The translations under genes and the position numbers were made by a program. Under the pieces are notes generated by a model. The model had not been told where the DNA came from and searched no databases. It was given only the letters and a program-made list of their open reading frames with translations. Below are positions 57,212 through 64,000 of a stretch of DNA of 64,000 nt, piece after piece. The stretch is from positions 290,093 to 354,092 of the forward strand of contig NZ_KQ949033.1 in the NCBI RefSeq assembly GCF_001514285.1. The letters are read 5' to 3'. The stretch comes from Streptomyces sp. DSM 15324 (GTDB taxonomy: Bacteria > Actinomycetota > Actinomycetes > Streptomycetales > Streptomycetaceae). Position 1 is the stretch's first letter. Each line of letters opens with the position of its first letter.

Positions 57212-57988
57212 TCAGTAACCCTGCTGGCTCGCGTAGAAGACCAGCCGGTACTTGCCGATCTGCACCTCGTCACCGTTCGACAGCGGGACCTCGTCGATCC
57301 GCTCCCGGTTGACGTACGTACCGTTCAGGCTGCCGACGTCCGCGACCTTGAAGGTGCCGTCCGGGTTGCGACGGAACTCCACGTGACGTCGCGAGACCGT
57401 CACGTCGTCCAGGAAGATGTCGCTCTGCGGATGGCGCCCGGCCGTCGTCAGGTCGCCGTCCAGCAGGAAGCGGCTGCCCGAGTTGGGGCCACGACGGACG
57501 ACCAGCAGCGCGGAACCCGACGGCAGCGCGTCGACCGCGGCCTGCGCCTCCGGGGAGAGCGCCGGCAGCTGGGTCTGCCCGGTGGCCTCGGAGTCGTAGG
57601 CCTCGAGACCGGAGATGGAGATGGTGGAGGTCGTCTCCGACGCACGCTCCGGCGTCAGACCGGGACGCAGCGGCGCGCCGCAGTTGGAGCAGAAGCGGCT
57701 GTTCTCCGCGTTGCGGTTACCGCACCTCGTACACACCAGGGCCGACATGGGAGAAAACCCTCCACCCGTACTTGAGGTTGACGGTTGGCCGAAACCTATG
57801 CCGCCGGACTGTGCGGGGTCAACAGACGCCGCGCCCTGGCCTCCGGAAATGTCACCCCCCGGACCGGACACCTGGTCCCGGAACAGCGGCCGCTGGCCCT
57901 CTGCGTCGGGCTGTGCGCGATGACGGGCAGTCGCGTTGTCGCTGCCCTCTCGCGCGCTCTTGCCGAACAACTTCGCAAACAACTTCAC
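57212..57988 (-). CDS. garA: GarA/OdhI-like FHA protein with zinc ribbon
   Basis: A 258-residue protein from GTG 57988 (AAGGGGAA upstream). An N-terminal amphipathic segment MKLFAKLFGKSAR and a disordered stretch precede a zinc ribbon (CTRCGNRNAENSRFCSNCG, residues 86-104), an ETTS phospho-acceptor motif (118-121) and a C-terminal FHA domain (TTAGRHPQSDIFLDDVTVSR, RHVEFRRNPDGTFKVADVGS, LNGTYVNRERI). In GarA/OdhI, kinase phosphorylation at ETTS makes the FHA domain bind itself and release 2-oxoglutarate-metabolising enzymes. The N-terminal helix and zinc ribbon are extra relative to mycobacterial GarA (~160 residues). Confidence 0.88.
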   Translation of the reverse strand: MKLFAKLFGKSAREGSDNATARHRAQPDAEGQRPLFRDQVSGPGGDISGGQGAASVDPAQSGGIGFGQPSTSSTGGGFSPMSALVCTRCGNRNAENSRFCSNCGAPLRPGLTPERASETTSTISISGLEAYDSEATGQTQLPALSPEAQAAVDALPSGSALLVVRRGPNSGSRFLLDGDLTTAGRHPQSDIFLDDVTVSRRHVEFRRNPDGTFKVADVGSLNGTYVNRERIDEVPLSNGDEVQIGKYRLVFYASQQGY

Positions 57989-58178
57989 GGGCGATTCCCC
58001 TTGACCGAAACAGACCCGCCCGTGGGGCAGGACGAACCCTGAATGAATACACCGGCCGACCCGGACACCTTCACAACGTCCGTATCCACCAGACAGTTTC
58101 CACCACGCACCACCCGATCGGTGCGTCGACCCCCCGCAACCTCATGCCCCTGCCGGACGGCCCCCATGCACCCCCGGT
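57989..58178. other. Intergenic gap upstream of garA
   Basis: A 190-bp gap between the DUF881 gene and the garA-like gene, both on the minus strand. It should contain the garA promoter. No GcvH gene is found here, although it occupies this position in mycobacteria. Confidence 0.4.
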
Positions 58179-59021
58179 TCACCGGGTCGACGACCGAGCG
58201 TAGTCAGGCTGCTTCGCCGCTCGCAAGGCGTCCACGACGATCTTGTCCGACCGCTCGACGGTCACCGTGGCCTGCTCCTTCTCAAGAGTCTGCACCACGC
58301 CTCCAGGGATGTTCAGCGCCGGCTCCAGGTCCTGCGGGTTGCCGATGACCTTGAAACGAAACGGCGCGTTGATCTTGTTCCCGTCGACGCTGACGCTGTC
58401 GTCCGAATCCGTCAGGTAGGTGCCGGCGACCACCCGCACGTCGTTGACCTGGATCGCCTCGGCGCCCGCGGCGCGCAGCTCCTGGATCGCGTCGAGCAGC
58501 ATGTCCGCCTCGACCGTCCCCTTCGTGTCCTCGATCGTCATCGTGATGCCCGGCCCCTGCGCGGCCACCGTGCCCGCCAGGATGCCGAGTTGCTTCTCCT
58601 TCTCCACCGTCTGCTTACGGGCCTCCTCCGCCTGGTCGGAGCTGTTCTCCAGCTCCGCCTGCTGCTTCTCGAGTCCCTGCTTCTCGTCCTCAAGACGCTG
58701 ACTGCGGTCATCCAGTTCATCAAGGATGCGCACAAGATCCTCCTGGCGCGCGCCGCGCAGGGCGTTCCCGCTGTCGCTGTTGGAGGCGACCTGGACGGCC
58801 AGACCGAAGCCGAGCCCGAACAGCAGCAGGGCGACGATGAGTTGGGCCCGGGTGACACGCGGCGGCCACAGCCCCTTCGCCAGCCGCTGCCGGCCGGTCA
58901 GCACCGGCTCGGCGACCTCCCGCTCCTCCTCGACCGCCGCGGGGGGCGCCGGGACCTCCTCCGGCAGTTCCTTGCGCAGCCGATTCTCGGCCACCTCGTC
59001 CTGGTTGCTCATCGGCGTCAC
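58179..59021 (-). CDS. DUF881 membrane-anchored protein
   Basis: A 280-residue protein from GTG 59021, overlapping sbp by 4 bp. An acidic cytoplasmic N-terminus (~60 residues), one membrane helix (LIVALLLFGLGFGLAVQVAS), a coiled coil (~95-150, RSQRLEDEKQGLEKQQAELE) and the DUF881 domain (GPGITMTIEDTKGTVEADML, AIQVNDVRVVAGTYLT, APFRFKVIGNPQDLEPAL) are visible. DUF881 proteins flank sbp in actinobacteria and in divisome-like loci of firmicutes (YlxW/YlxX), pointing to a cell-envelope role. Equivalent to Rv1825. Confidence 0.92.
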   Translation of the reverse strand: MTPMSNQDEVAENRLRKELPEEVPAPPAAVEEEREVAEPVLTGRQRLAKGLWPPRVTRAQLIVALLLFGLGFGLAVQVASNSDSGNALRGARQEDLVRILDELDDRSQRLEDEKQGLEKQQAELENSSDQAEEARKQTVEKEKQLGILAGTVAAQGPGITMTIEDTKGTVEADMLLDAIQELRAAGAEAIQVNDVRVVAGTYLTDSDDSVSVDGNKINAPFRFKVIGNPQDLEPALNIPGGVVQTLEKEQATVTVERSDKIVVDALRAAKQPDYARSSTR

Positions 59022-59350
59022 GCCCGGAAGACGTGCCGGCGGATCGCCGCGGCGTTGGAGAAGATCCGGATACCGAGGACGACCACGACACCGGTCGACA
59101 GCTGGGCGCCCACGCCCAACTTGTCCCCCAGGAAGACGATCAGCGCGGCCACCACCACGTTCGACAGGAACGACACCACGAAGACCTTGTCGTCGAAGAT
59201 CCCGTCGAGCATGGCCCGCAGTCCGCCGAAGACGGCGTCCAGCGCCGCCACGACGGCGATCGGCAGATAAGGCTCGACAACCGCCGGAACCTCGGGCCGG
59301 ACCAACAGGCCGGCCACGACTCCCACGACGAGGCCCAGTACGGCGATCAC
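59018..59350 (-). CDS. sbp: Small basic protein Sbp (DUF1290)
   Basis: A 110-residue membrane protein with three hydrophobic segments (VLGLVVGVVAGLLV; LPIAVVAALDAVFGGLRAML; VVVAALIVFLGD) and the family string FGGLRAMLDGIFDDKVFVVS. GTG start at 59350; it overlaps both DUF881 neighbours by 4 bp, so all three are likely one complex or module. Sbp sits beside division and envelope genes in firmicutes and actinobacteria (Rv1824). Confidence 0.94.
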   Translation of the reverse strand: MIAVLGLVVGVVAGLLVRPEVPAVVEPYLPIAVVAALDAVFGGLRAMLDGIFDDKVFVVSFLSNVVVAALIVFLGDKLGVGAQLSTGVVVVLGIRIFSNAAAIRRHVFRA

Positions 59351-60243
59351 GATGTGCCCTTCTCAGTTCTCGGCTCAGCTGTACGTACGATCACACTCGG
59401 TGCGGCGGGCAGCCGGACGTCGTCCTGCACGGAAAGGGCCGTCCTGATGCCGTAGTTCTCCTGCAACACGCTCAGATAGACGCCGTCCGCGCTGTTCTGG
59501 AACCTGGTGCTGAGGTTTTTCCCGTCCCCCACCGCGAGCACCGTGTACGGCGGCACCAGCGGCTTGTTGTCGACCAGTATCGCGTCACCCGCGGCCCTGA
59601 TCGCCGACAGCGCCGTCAGCCGCTGTCCGTTGATCGAGACGGCCTCGGCTCCCGACGCCCACAGTCCGTTGACCACCTTCTGCATGTCACGGTCACGGAC
59701 GCGCCCGGTGTCGGAGAACCCGGAGGTCTCCCGCGGGTCACCGTCACCCCCCGTGCTGGCTTCCTTGGCGTCGTTGACGACGAGCTTGATCCCGGGCCCG
59801 TGCACCTGCACGGCCCCCGACAGCACGCTCACCAGATCCGCCTGGCCGCCGCCACCGCTGTGCCTGAGCGCCTCGCGCTGCCGGGCGCTCACGTCGTCGC
59901 GCAGCCGGTCGACGGTCCGCTCCAGCTCGTCGGCCGCCTTGGTCTCGGCGTCGACGCGGTCGACCAGTTCCTCACGCTCCTTGGCGACGACCGGGGCCGA
60001 GATCCGCGCCTGGGCCGCCCCGACGGTCACCACGAGGGCCGCGAGCACCAGCCCGCCCGCGAGTCCGAGCTTCGCCCGCAGCGTCTTCGGCAGACCACCG
60101 GCGCCCTCGGACTCCTTGCGGGCGGCGGCTTCGGCATACCCGTCGTCGAGGCTGTGGTCCATGACGTTGGTGAGCAGCGACATGGAGGCGTCCGGGCGCG
60201 ACACGCGCGCGGTTGTGCTCCGAACGGGGGGCGGCTGCGGCAT
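59347..60243 (-). CDS. DUF881 membrane-anchored protein (second copy)
   Basis: A 298-residue protein. ATG 60243 (MPQPPP) is preferred over ATG 60252. A cytoplasmic N-terminus contains MSLLTNVMDHSLDDGYAEAA; one membrane helix (LAGGLVLAALVVTVGAA) and a coiled coil follow, then the DUF881 domain (VQVHGPGIKLVVNDAKEAST, MQKVVNGLWASGAEAVSING, FQNSADGVYLSVLQENYGI). It pairs with the other DUF881 gene across sbp. Equivalent to Rv1823. Confidence 0.92.
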   Translation of the reverse strand: MPQPPPVRSTTARVSRPDASMSLLTNVMDHSLDDGYAEAAARKESEGAGGLPKTLRAKLGLAGGLVLAALVVTVGAAQARISAPVVAKEREELVDRVDAETKAADELERTVDRLRDDVSARQREALRHSGGGGQADLVSVLSGAVQVHGPGIKLVVNDAKEASTGGDGDPRETSGFSDTGRVRDRDMQKVVNGLWASGAEAVSINGQRLTALSAIRAAGDAILVDNKPLVPPYTVLAVGDGKNLSTRFQNSADGVYLSVLQENYGIRTALSVQDDVRLPAAPSVIVRTAEPRTEKGTS

Positions 60244-60297
60244 GCCGCACATCGTCGCACGTCGCGACCACTACCTCCGAATGGCCCCACCGCCGAA

Positions 60298-60329
60298 CCG
60301 GACAGGCCCCTTCACGGAGGCCTGTCCGG
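60298..60329 (-). terminator. Hairpin after the mannose-1-phosphate guanylyltransferase gene
   Basis: A perfect 11-bp stem (CCGGACAGGCC with GGCCTGTCCGG) and a 10-nt loop lie 22 bp after the stop at 60351 and 55 bp before the DUF881 start. It likely separates the two transcription units. Confidence 0.8.
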
Positions 60330-60350
60330 CACGCGCGTGTGCCGCGCGGA

Positions 60351-62846
60351 TCAGCGTCCGGCGCTGTCCACGACCGACGACCACTCGTCGAGCAGGGCTT
60401 GCGCGGAGGCGTCGTCGGGCCCCTCCGCCCACAGATGGGTGACGGCCTCGGCCGGATCGGGCAGGACCATCACCCAGCGCCCGTCCGTCTCGACCACCCG
60501 CACGCCGTCCGTGGTGTCCACGAAGCGGTCTCCGGCCGCCTCGACGACCCGCCGCATCACCAGCCCCTTGACGGCCCACGGGGTCGCCAGATCCCGCTTC
60601 AGGACGTGCGCCCGCGGAATCCGCGCGTCGATCTGGCTGAGGGTGAGCTGTGTCCGCGCCACCAGCCCGATCAGCCGCACGAAGGCCGCCGTACCGTCGA
60701 AGACACTGCTGAACTCGGGGACGATGAAACCGCCCTTGCCGTCCCCGCCGAAGATCGTCGTCTCGTCCCGGCCGACCCGGGTCAGGTCGTCGGGCGACGT
60801 CGTCGTCCACTCGACCTGCGTCCCGTGGTACGCCGCGACCTGCTCGGCGATCCGTGTCGTGGTCACCGGCAGCGCCACCCGCCCGCTGCGCCGCTCCGCG
60901 GCCACCAGGTCGAGCAGCACCAGCAGGGCCCGGTCGTCCTCGATGATCCGGCCCTTCTCGTCGACGAGCGACAGCCGCTCGCCCACCGGGTCGAACCGCA
61001 CCCCGAACGCCGCACGTGAGGAGGCCACTATCTCGCCGAGCCGCACGAGCCCCGAGCGCCGCTGATCGCCGGTCTCCGTCGGCCTGGCCTCGTTCAGACC
61101 GGGATTGATGGTCAGCGAGTCCACGCCCAGCTTCCCGAGCAGACTCGGCAGCACCAGACCCGCGCTGCCGTTCGACGCGTCGACCACGACCTTCAGCCCG
61201 GACTCCGAGATCCCGGTCGTGTCCACGTTCCGCAGCAGCGACCCGGTGTACGAGTCGAACACACTCGCCGGGAAGTGCAGGTCCCCGATCTCGCCCGGGA
61301 ACGCCCGCCGGTACTCCTGTCGGGCGAACACCCGGTCCAGCTTGCGCTGACTGCCCTGCGACAGATCGGCACCCTGCCCGTCGAAGAACATGATGTCCAC
61401 GGAGTCCGGCACCCCGGGCGAGGTCCGGATCATGATCCCGCCGGCCGATCCCCGCGCGGTCTGCTGCCGCGCCACGGGCAGCGGTACGTTCTCCAGGTCC
61501 CGTACGTCGATGGCGCTGGCCTGCAACGCGGAGATCACCGCCCGCTTCAGCGCCCGGGCGCCCCGGGAGTGGTCGCGGGCCGTGGTGACGGTGGAGCCCT
61601 TCTTCAAGGTCGTGGCGTAGGCGCCGGCCAGCCGCACCGCCAGCTCCGGGGTGATCTCGACGTTCAGGATGCCCGACACCCCGCGGGCGCCGAAGAGATG
61701 CGCCTGGCCCCGGGACTCCCAGATCACCGACGTGTTGACGAACGCGCCGGCCTCGATGGTCTTGAACGGATACACCCGGACATTGCCCTGCACGATCGAT
61801 TCTTCACCGATCAGGCATTCGTCGCCGATGACGGCGCCGTCCTCGATGCGGGCGGCCCGCATGATGTCGGTGTTCTTTCCGACGACACAGCCGCGCAGAT
61901 TGCTGTGCTGCCCGACGTACACGTTGTCGTGCACGACGGCCTTGTGCAGGAACGCGCCGCTCTTGACCACCACGTTCGAGCCGACGACGGTGTGCTCACG
62001 GATTTCCGCGCCGGCCTCGACCTTGGCGTAGTCGCCGATGTACAGCGGACCGCGCAGTTCGGCGTCGGGGTGCACTTCGGCACCTTCCGCCACCCACACT
62101 CCGGGGGAGATCTCGAAGCCGTCGAGTTCGACGTCGACCTTGCCCTCCAGCACGTCGGCCTGAGCCTTCACATAGCTCTCATGGGTGCCCACGTCCTCCC
62201 AGTAGCCCTCGGCGATGAAGCCGTAGATCGGCTTCCCCTCCTTCATGAGCTGCGGGAAGACGTCACCGGACCAGTCGACGGGCACGTCGGCCTCGACGTA
62301 GTCGAAGACCTCGGGCTCCATGACGTAGATACCGGTGTTCACCGTGTCCGAGAAGACCTGGCCCCAGGTCGGTTTCTCGAGGAAACGCTCGACCTTGCCC
62401 TCTTCGTCGACGATGGTGATGCCGAATTCCAGCGGATTGGGCACACGCGTCAGACAGACGGTGACCAGTGCGCCCTTTTCCTTGTGGAAGTTGATCAGCT
62501 CGGTGAGGTCGAAGTCGGTGAGAGCATCGCCGGAGATGACGAGGAAGGCGTCGTCCTTCAACGCCTCCTCTGCGTTCTTGACGCTTCCGGCGGTTCCGAG
62601 TGGCTTCTCCTCATTGGCATAGCTGAGCTCCATTCCGAGCTCTTCTCCGTCACCGAAGTAGTTCTTGACCAATGAGGCCAGGAACTGCACGGTGACGACG
62701 GTCTCGTTGAGCCCATGCCTTTTGAGCAGCCTCAGGACGTGCTCCATGATCGGCCGGTTGGCCACCGGCAGGAGCGGCTTGGGCATGCTCGAGGTCATCG
62801 GGCGAAGGCGTGTGCCTTCGCCTCCGGCCATCACGACGGCCTTCAT
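60351..62846 (-). CDS. Mannose-1-phosphate guanylyltransferase fused to a degenerate phosphomannomutase domain
   Basis: An 831-residue protein. Residues 1-235 are a nucleotidyltransferase with MAGGEGTRLRPMTSSMPKPL; 250-370 are left-handed beta-helix acyltransferase-like hexapeptide repeats; ~385-831 are phosphohexomutase-like. In the mutase part the active serine loop (TASHNP in active enzymes) reads IRTSPGVP (Ser476), the metal loop DGDxDR reads DPVGER (619-624), and the sugar loop GExSGH reads GGDGKGGF. All three catalytic elements are altered, so the mutase half is probably inactive or regulatory. The transferase half would make GDP-mannose or a related NDP-sugar for envelope polymers. Confidence 0.88.
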   Translation of the reverse strand: MKAVVMAGGEGTRLRPMTSSMPKPLLPVANRPIMEHVLRLLKRHGLNETVVTVQFLASLVKNYFGDGEELGMELSYANEEKPLGTAGSVKNAEEALKDDAFLVISGDALTDFDLTELINFHKEKGALVTVCLTRVPNPLEFGITIVDEEGKVERFLEKPTWGQVFSDTVNTGIYVMEPEVFDYVEADVPVDWSGDVFPQLMKEGKPIYGFIAEGYWEDVGTHESYVKAQADVLEGKVDVELDGFEISPGVWVAEGAEVHPDAELRGPLYIGDYAKVEAGAEIREHTVVGSNVVVKSGAFLHKAVVHDNVYVGQHSNLRGCVVGKNTDIMRAARIEDGAVIGDECLIGEESIVQGNVRVYPFKTIEAGAFVNTSVIWESRGQAHLFGARGVSGILNVEITPELAVRLAGAYATTLKKGSTVTTARDHSRGARALKRAVISALQASAIDVRDLENVPLPVARQQTARGSAGGIMIRTSPGVPDSVDIMFFDGQGADLSQGSQRKLDRVFARQEYRRAFPGEIGDLHFPASVFDSYTGSLLRNVDTTGISESGLKVVVDASNGSAGLVLPSLLGKLGVDSLTINPGLNEARPTETGDQRRSGLVRLGEIVASSRAAFGVRFDPVGERLSLVDEKGRIIEDDRALLVLLDLVAAERRSGRVALPVTTTRIAEQVAAYHGTQVEWTTTSPDDLTRVGRDETTIFGGDGKGGFIVPEFSSVFDGTAAFVRLIGLVARTQLTLSQIDARIPRAHVLKRDLATPWAVKGLVMRRVVEAAGDRFVDTTDGVRVVETDGRWVMVLPDPAEAVTHLWAEGPDDASAQALLDEWSSVVDSAGR

Positions 62847-62961
62847 GTCGGAAGCGTCCTCCTAAAGAGACGACGGTCTAGCCGACTTCACCCATCAAGA
62901 TTGTCCCGCACTTTTCCGAAGCGGGCCATCGAGCCACTACTGCCCCCGCCCGACGACGGGC

Positions 62962-63570
62962 TCAGCCGGCCATGGCGTCCGCACGAACGAGGCGGCGGAC
63001 CTGCACCACGTAGAGGACTCCTGCCCACCAATAGAGCGTTGTACCCCACCCTGCGAACGCCCATCCGAAAATAGCAGCGAGTGACGCGAGCCACCCGCTT
63101 CCGTCACTGAGCAGGAGCAACGGGAAGGCGTACATCAGGTTGAAGGTGGCGGCCTTGCCCAGGTAGTTCACCTGCGGCGGCGGATAACCGTGGCGCCTGA
63201 GGATGCCCACCATCACCAGCAGGACCAGTTCCCTCGCAAGAAGTACAGCCGTCAACCAGACGGGCAGAATCTCCCGCCAGGTGAGGCCGACCAGGGTCGA
63301 GAGAATGTAGAGCCGGTCCGCGGCGGGATCGAGCAGCCGGCCGAGGCTGCTGACCTGGTTCCAGCGCCGGGCGAGCTTCCCGTCCAGGTAGTCGCTGATG
63401 CCGCTGAGAGCCAGCACCAGGAGCGCCCAGCCGTCGCTCTGGGGCCCCCCGAACTCAGGCCTGAGGATCAGCCACAGGAAGAGGGGCACGCCCAGAAGAC
63501 GCGCCATGCTCAGGATGTTCGGGATGGTGAGGACCCGGTCTGTCTGGACGCGGGTCTCCTGGACCTCCAC
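62962..63570 (-). CDS. CDP-alcohol phosphatidyltransferase (PgsA-like)
   Basis: A 202-residue membrane protein from GTG 63570 with GGAGG upstream. The complete CDP-alcohol phosphotransferase motif is SDYLDGKLARR ... GRLLDPAADR with the metal-binding aspartates Asp60, Asp63, Asp81 and Asp85. Five or more membrane segments follow. It condenses a CDP-diacylglycerol with an alcohol phosphate, most likely glycerol-3-phosphate (phosphatidylglycerophosphate synthase) or inositol phosphate; the substrate is not settled by the motif. It is Rv1822/pgsA2-like by synteny. Confidence 0.92.
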   Translation of the reverse strand: MEVQETRVQTDRVLTIPNILSMARLLGVPLFLWLILRPEFGGPQSDGWALLVLALSGISDYLDGKLARRWNQVSSLGRLLDPAADRLYILSTLVGLTWREILPVWLTAVLLARELVLLVMVGILRRHGYPPPQVNYLGKAATFNLMYAFPLLLLSDGSGWLASLAAIFGWAFAGWGTTLYWWAGVLYVVQVRRLVRADAMAG

Positions 63571-63630
63571 CCGGGGGCCTCCATAGAAAACGTGCCAACG
63601 ATGCCCCCTGACCCTACCTCAACGCAAAAA

Positions 63631-63671
63631 AGCTCTGGCTCTTGGGCCACGTGTGCCCAAGAGCCAGAGCT
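63631..63671 (-). terminator. Rho-independent terminator of the rRNA operon
   Basis: A perfect 17-bp stem (AGCTCTGGCTCTTGGGC and complement) with a 7-nt loop is followed on the minus strand by a T-run (TTTTTT). It lies 9 bp beyond the 5S 3' end, so it ends the rRNA transcript. Confidence 0.95.
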
Positions 63672-63680
63672 CTAAAAGGA

Positions 63681-63799
63681 GTTCGGCGGTGTCCTACTCT
63701 CCCACAGGGTCCCCCCTGCAGTACCATCGGCGCTGTGAGGCTTAGCTTCCGGGTTCGGAATGTAACCGGGCGTTTCCCTCACGCTATGACCACCGAAAC
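63681..63799 (-). rRNA. rrf: 5S ribosomal RNA
   Basis: About 119 nt on the minus strand, from GTTTCGGTGGTCATAGCG to GACACCGCCGAAC, with the central ACATTCCGAACCCGGAAGCT and GGGGGGACCC segments of Streptomyces 5S rRNA. The two ends pair as helix I. It lies between 23S and the terminator. Confidence 0.97.
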
Positions 63800-63889
63800 A
63801 CTATGAAACTGTCAGCCGCACCACGTTGTGGCAACGTGGGGCTGTTCGTGGTTTCAGAACCAACACAGTGGACGCGAGCAACTGAGGAC

Positions 63890-64000
63890 AAGCCCTCGGC
63901 CTATTAGTACCGGTCACCTCCACACATTACTGTGCTTCCAGATCCGGCCTATCAACCCAGTCGTCTACTGGGAGCCTTACCCCATCAAGTGGGTGGGAGC
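63890..64000 (-). rRNA. rrl: 23S ribosomal RNA, 3' end (5' part outside window)
   Basis: The minus strand reads CACTTGATGGGGTAAGGCTC through TGGTTGATAGGCC and CCGGTACTAATAGGCCGAGG, the conserved 3' end of actinobacterial 23S rRNA. Only ~111 nt are inside the window. The 3' boundary is approximate (within a few nt). The spacer to 5S is ~90 nt. Confidence 0.95.

Overview
The window is about 72% G+C, rich in GTG starts and ATGA/GTGA gene overlaps. It carries a Streptomyces-type gene set: a DUF5999 protein, a large LuxR-family ATPase regulator, tandem TOBE molybdate genes, and a conserved actinobacterial pgsA/DUF881/sbp/garA/ftsR/DUF151/merR block. It is almost certainly chromosomal DNA of a Streptomyces or close relative.

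Region 1 (1-27,755, minus strand) is one operon-like run of 19 tightly packed or overlapping genes for a phage-tail-like contractile injection system (CIS) of the extracellular/intracellular eCIS class. In transcription order it encodes sheath, tube, a Cys-pair protein, a disordered protein, a Pvc16-like cap protein, an AAA+ ATPase, an 82-residue protein, a 2072-residue DUF4157 protein, a 206-residue unknown, a LysM/tube-initiator-like pair, hub, spike, PAAR-like tip, gp25 wedge, two gpJ/gp47-like wedges, a tail-protein-I-like protein and a DUF6519 protein cut by the window edge. There is one sheath and one tube gene and no separate tape-measure gene. The giant DUF4157 protein, with a HELLH zincin motif, long disordered arms and an unassigned C-terminus, is the best cargo/effector candidate. 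A promoter and an 18-bp palindrome lie in the AT-richer gap upstream of the sheath, just downstream of a MalT-like LuxR regulator (28,040-31,099) on the same strand.

Region 2 (31.3-36.4 kb) holds a PhzF-family gene, a CPBP membrane protease, a glutamate-cysteine-ligase-like enzyme, an unassigned 197-residue protein and a DUF5999 protein. Region 3 (36.6-42 kb) is a xylan/oligosaccharide module: a LacI regulator, convergent with a GH10 xylanase and an ABC importer, with paired LacI-like palindromes at the importer promoter. An APC-type permease follows, then a block of 22-bp repeats.

Region 4 (44.8-48.6 kb) is molybdate uptake: HTH-TOBE regulator, modABC and a two-domain molbindin. Region 5 (48.6-52.3 kb) has gcvP behind a tandem glycine riboswitch and a PRC-barrel gene, followed by about 1.1 kb of degenerate repeats.

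Region 6 (53.5-63.6 kb) encodes DinB, two MerR-type regulators including FtsR, a DUF151 nuclease, a GarA-like FHA protein, DUF881-Sbp-DUF881, a mannose-1-phosphate guanylyltransferase fused to a degenerate phosphomannomutase domain, and a CDP-alcohol phosphatidyltransferase. The window ends in a minus-strand rRNA operon (strong terminator, 5S, 3' end of 23S).
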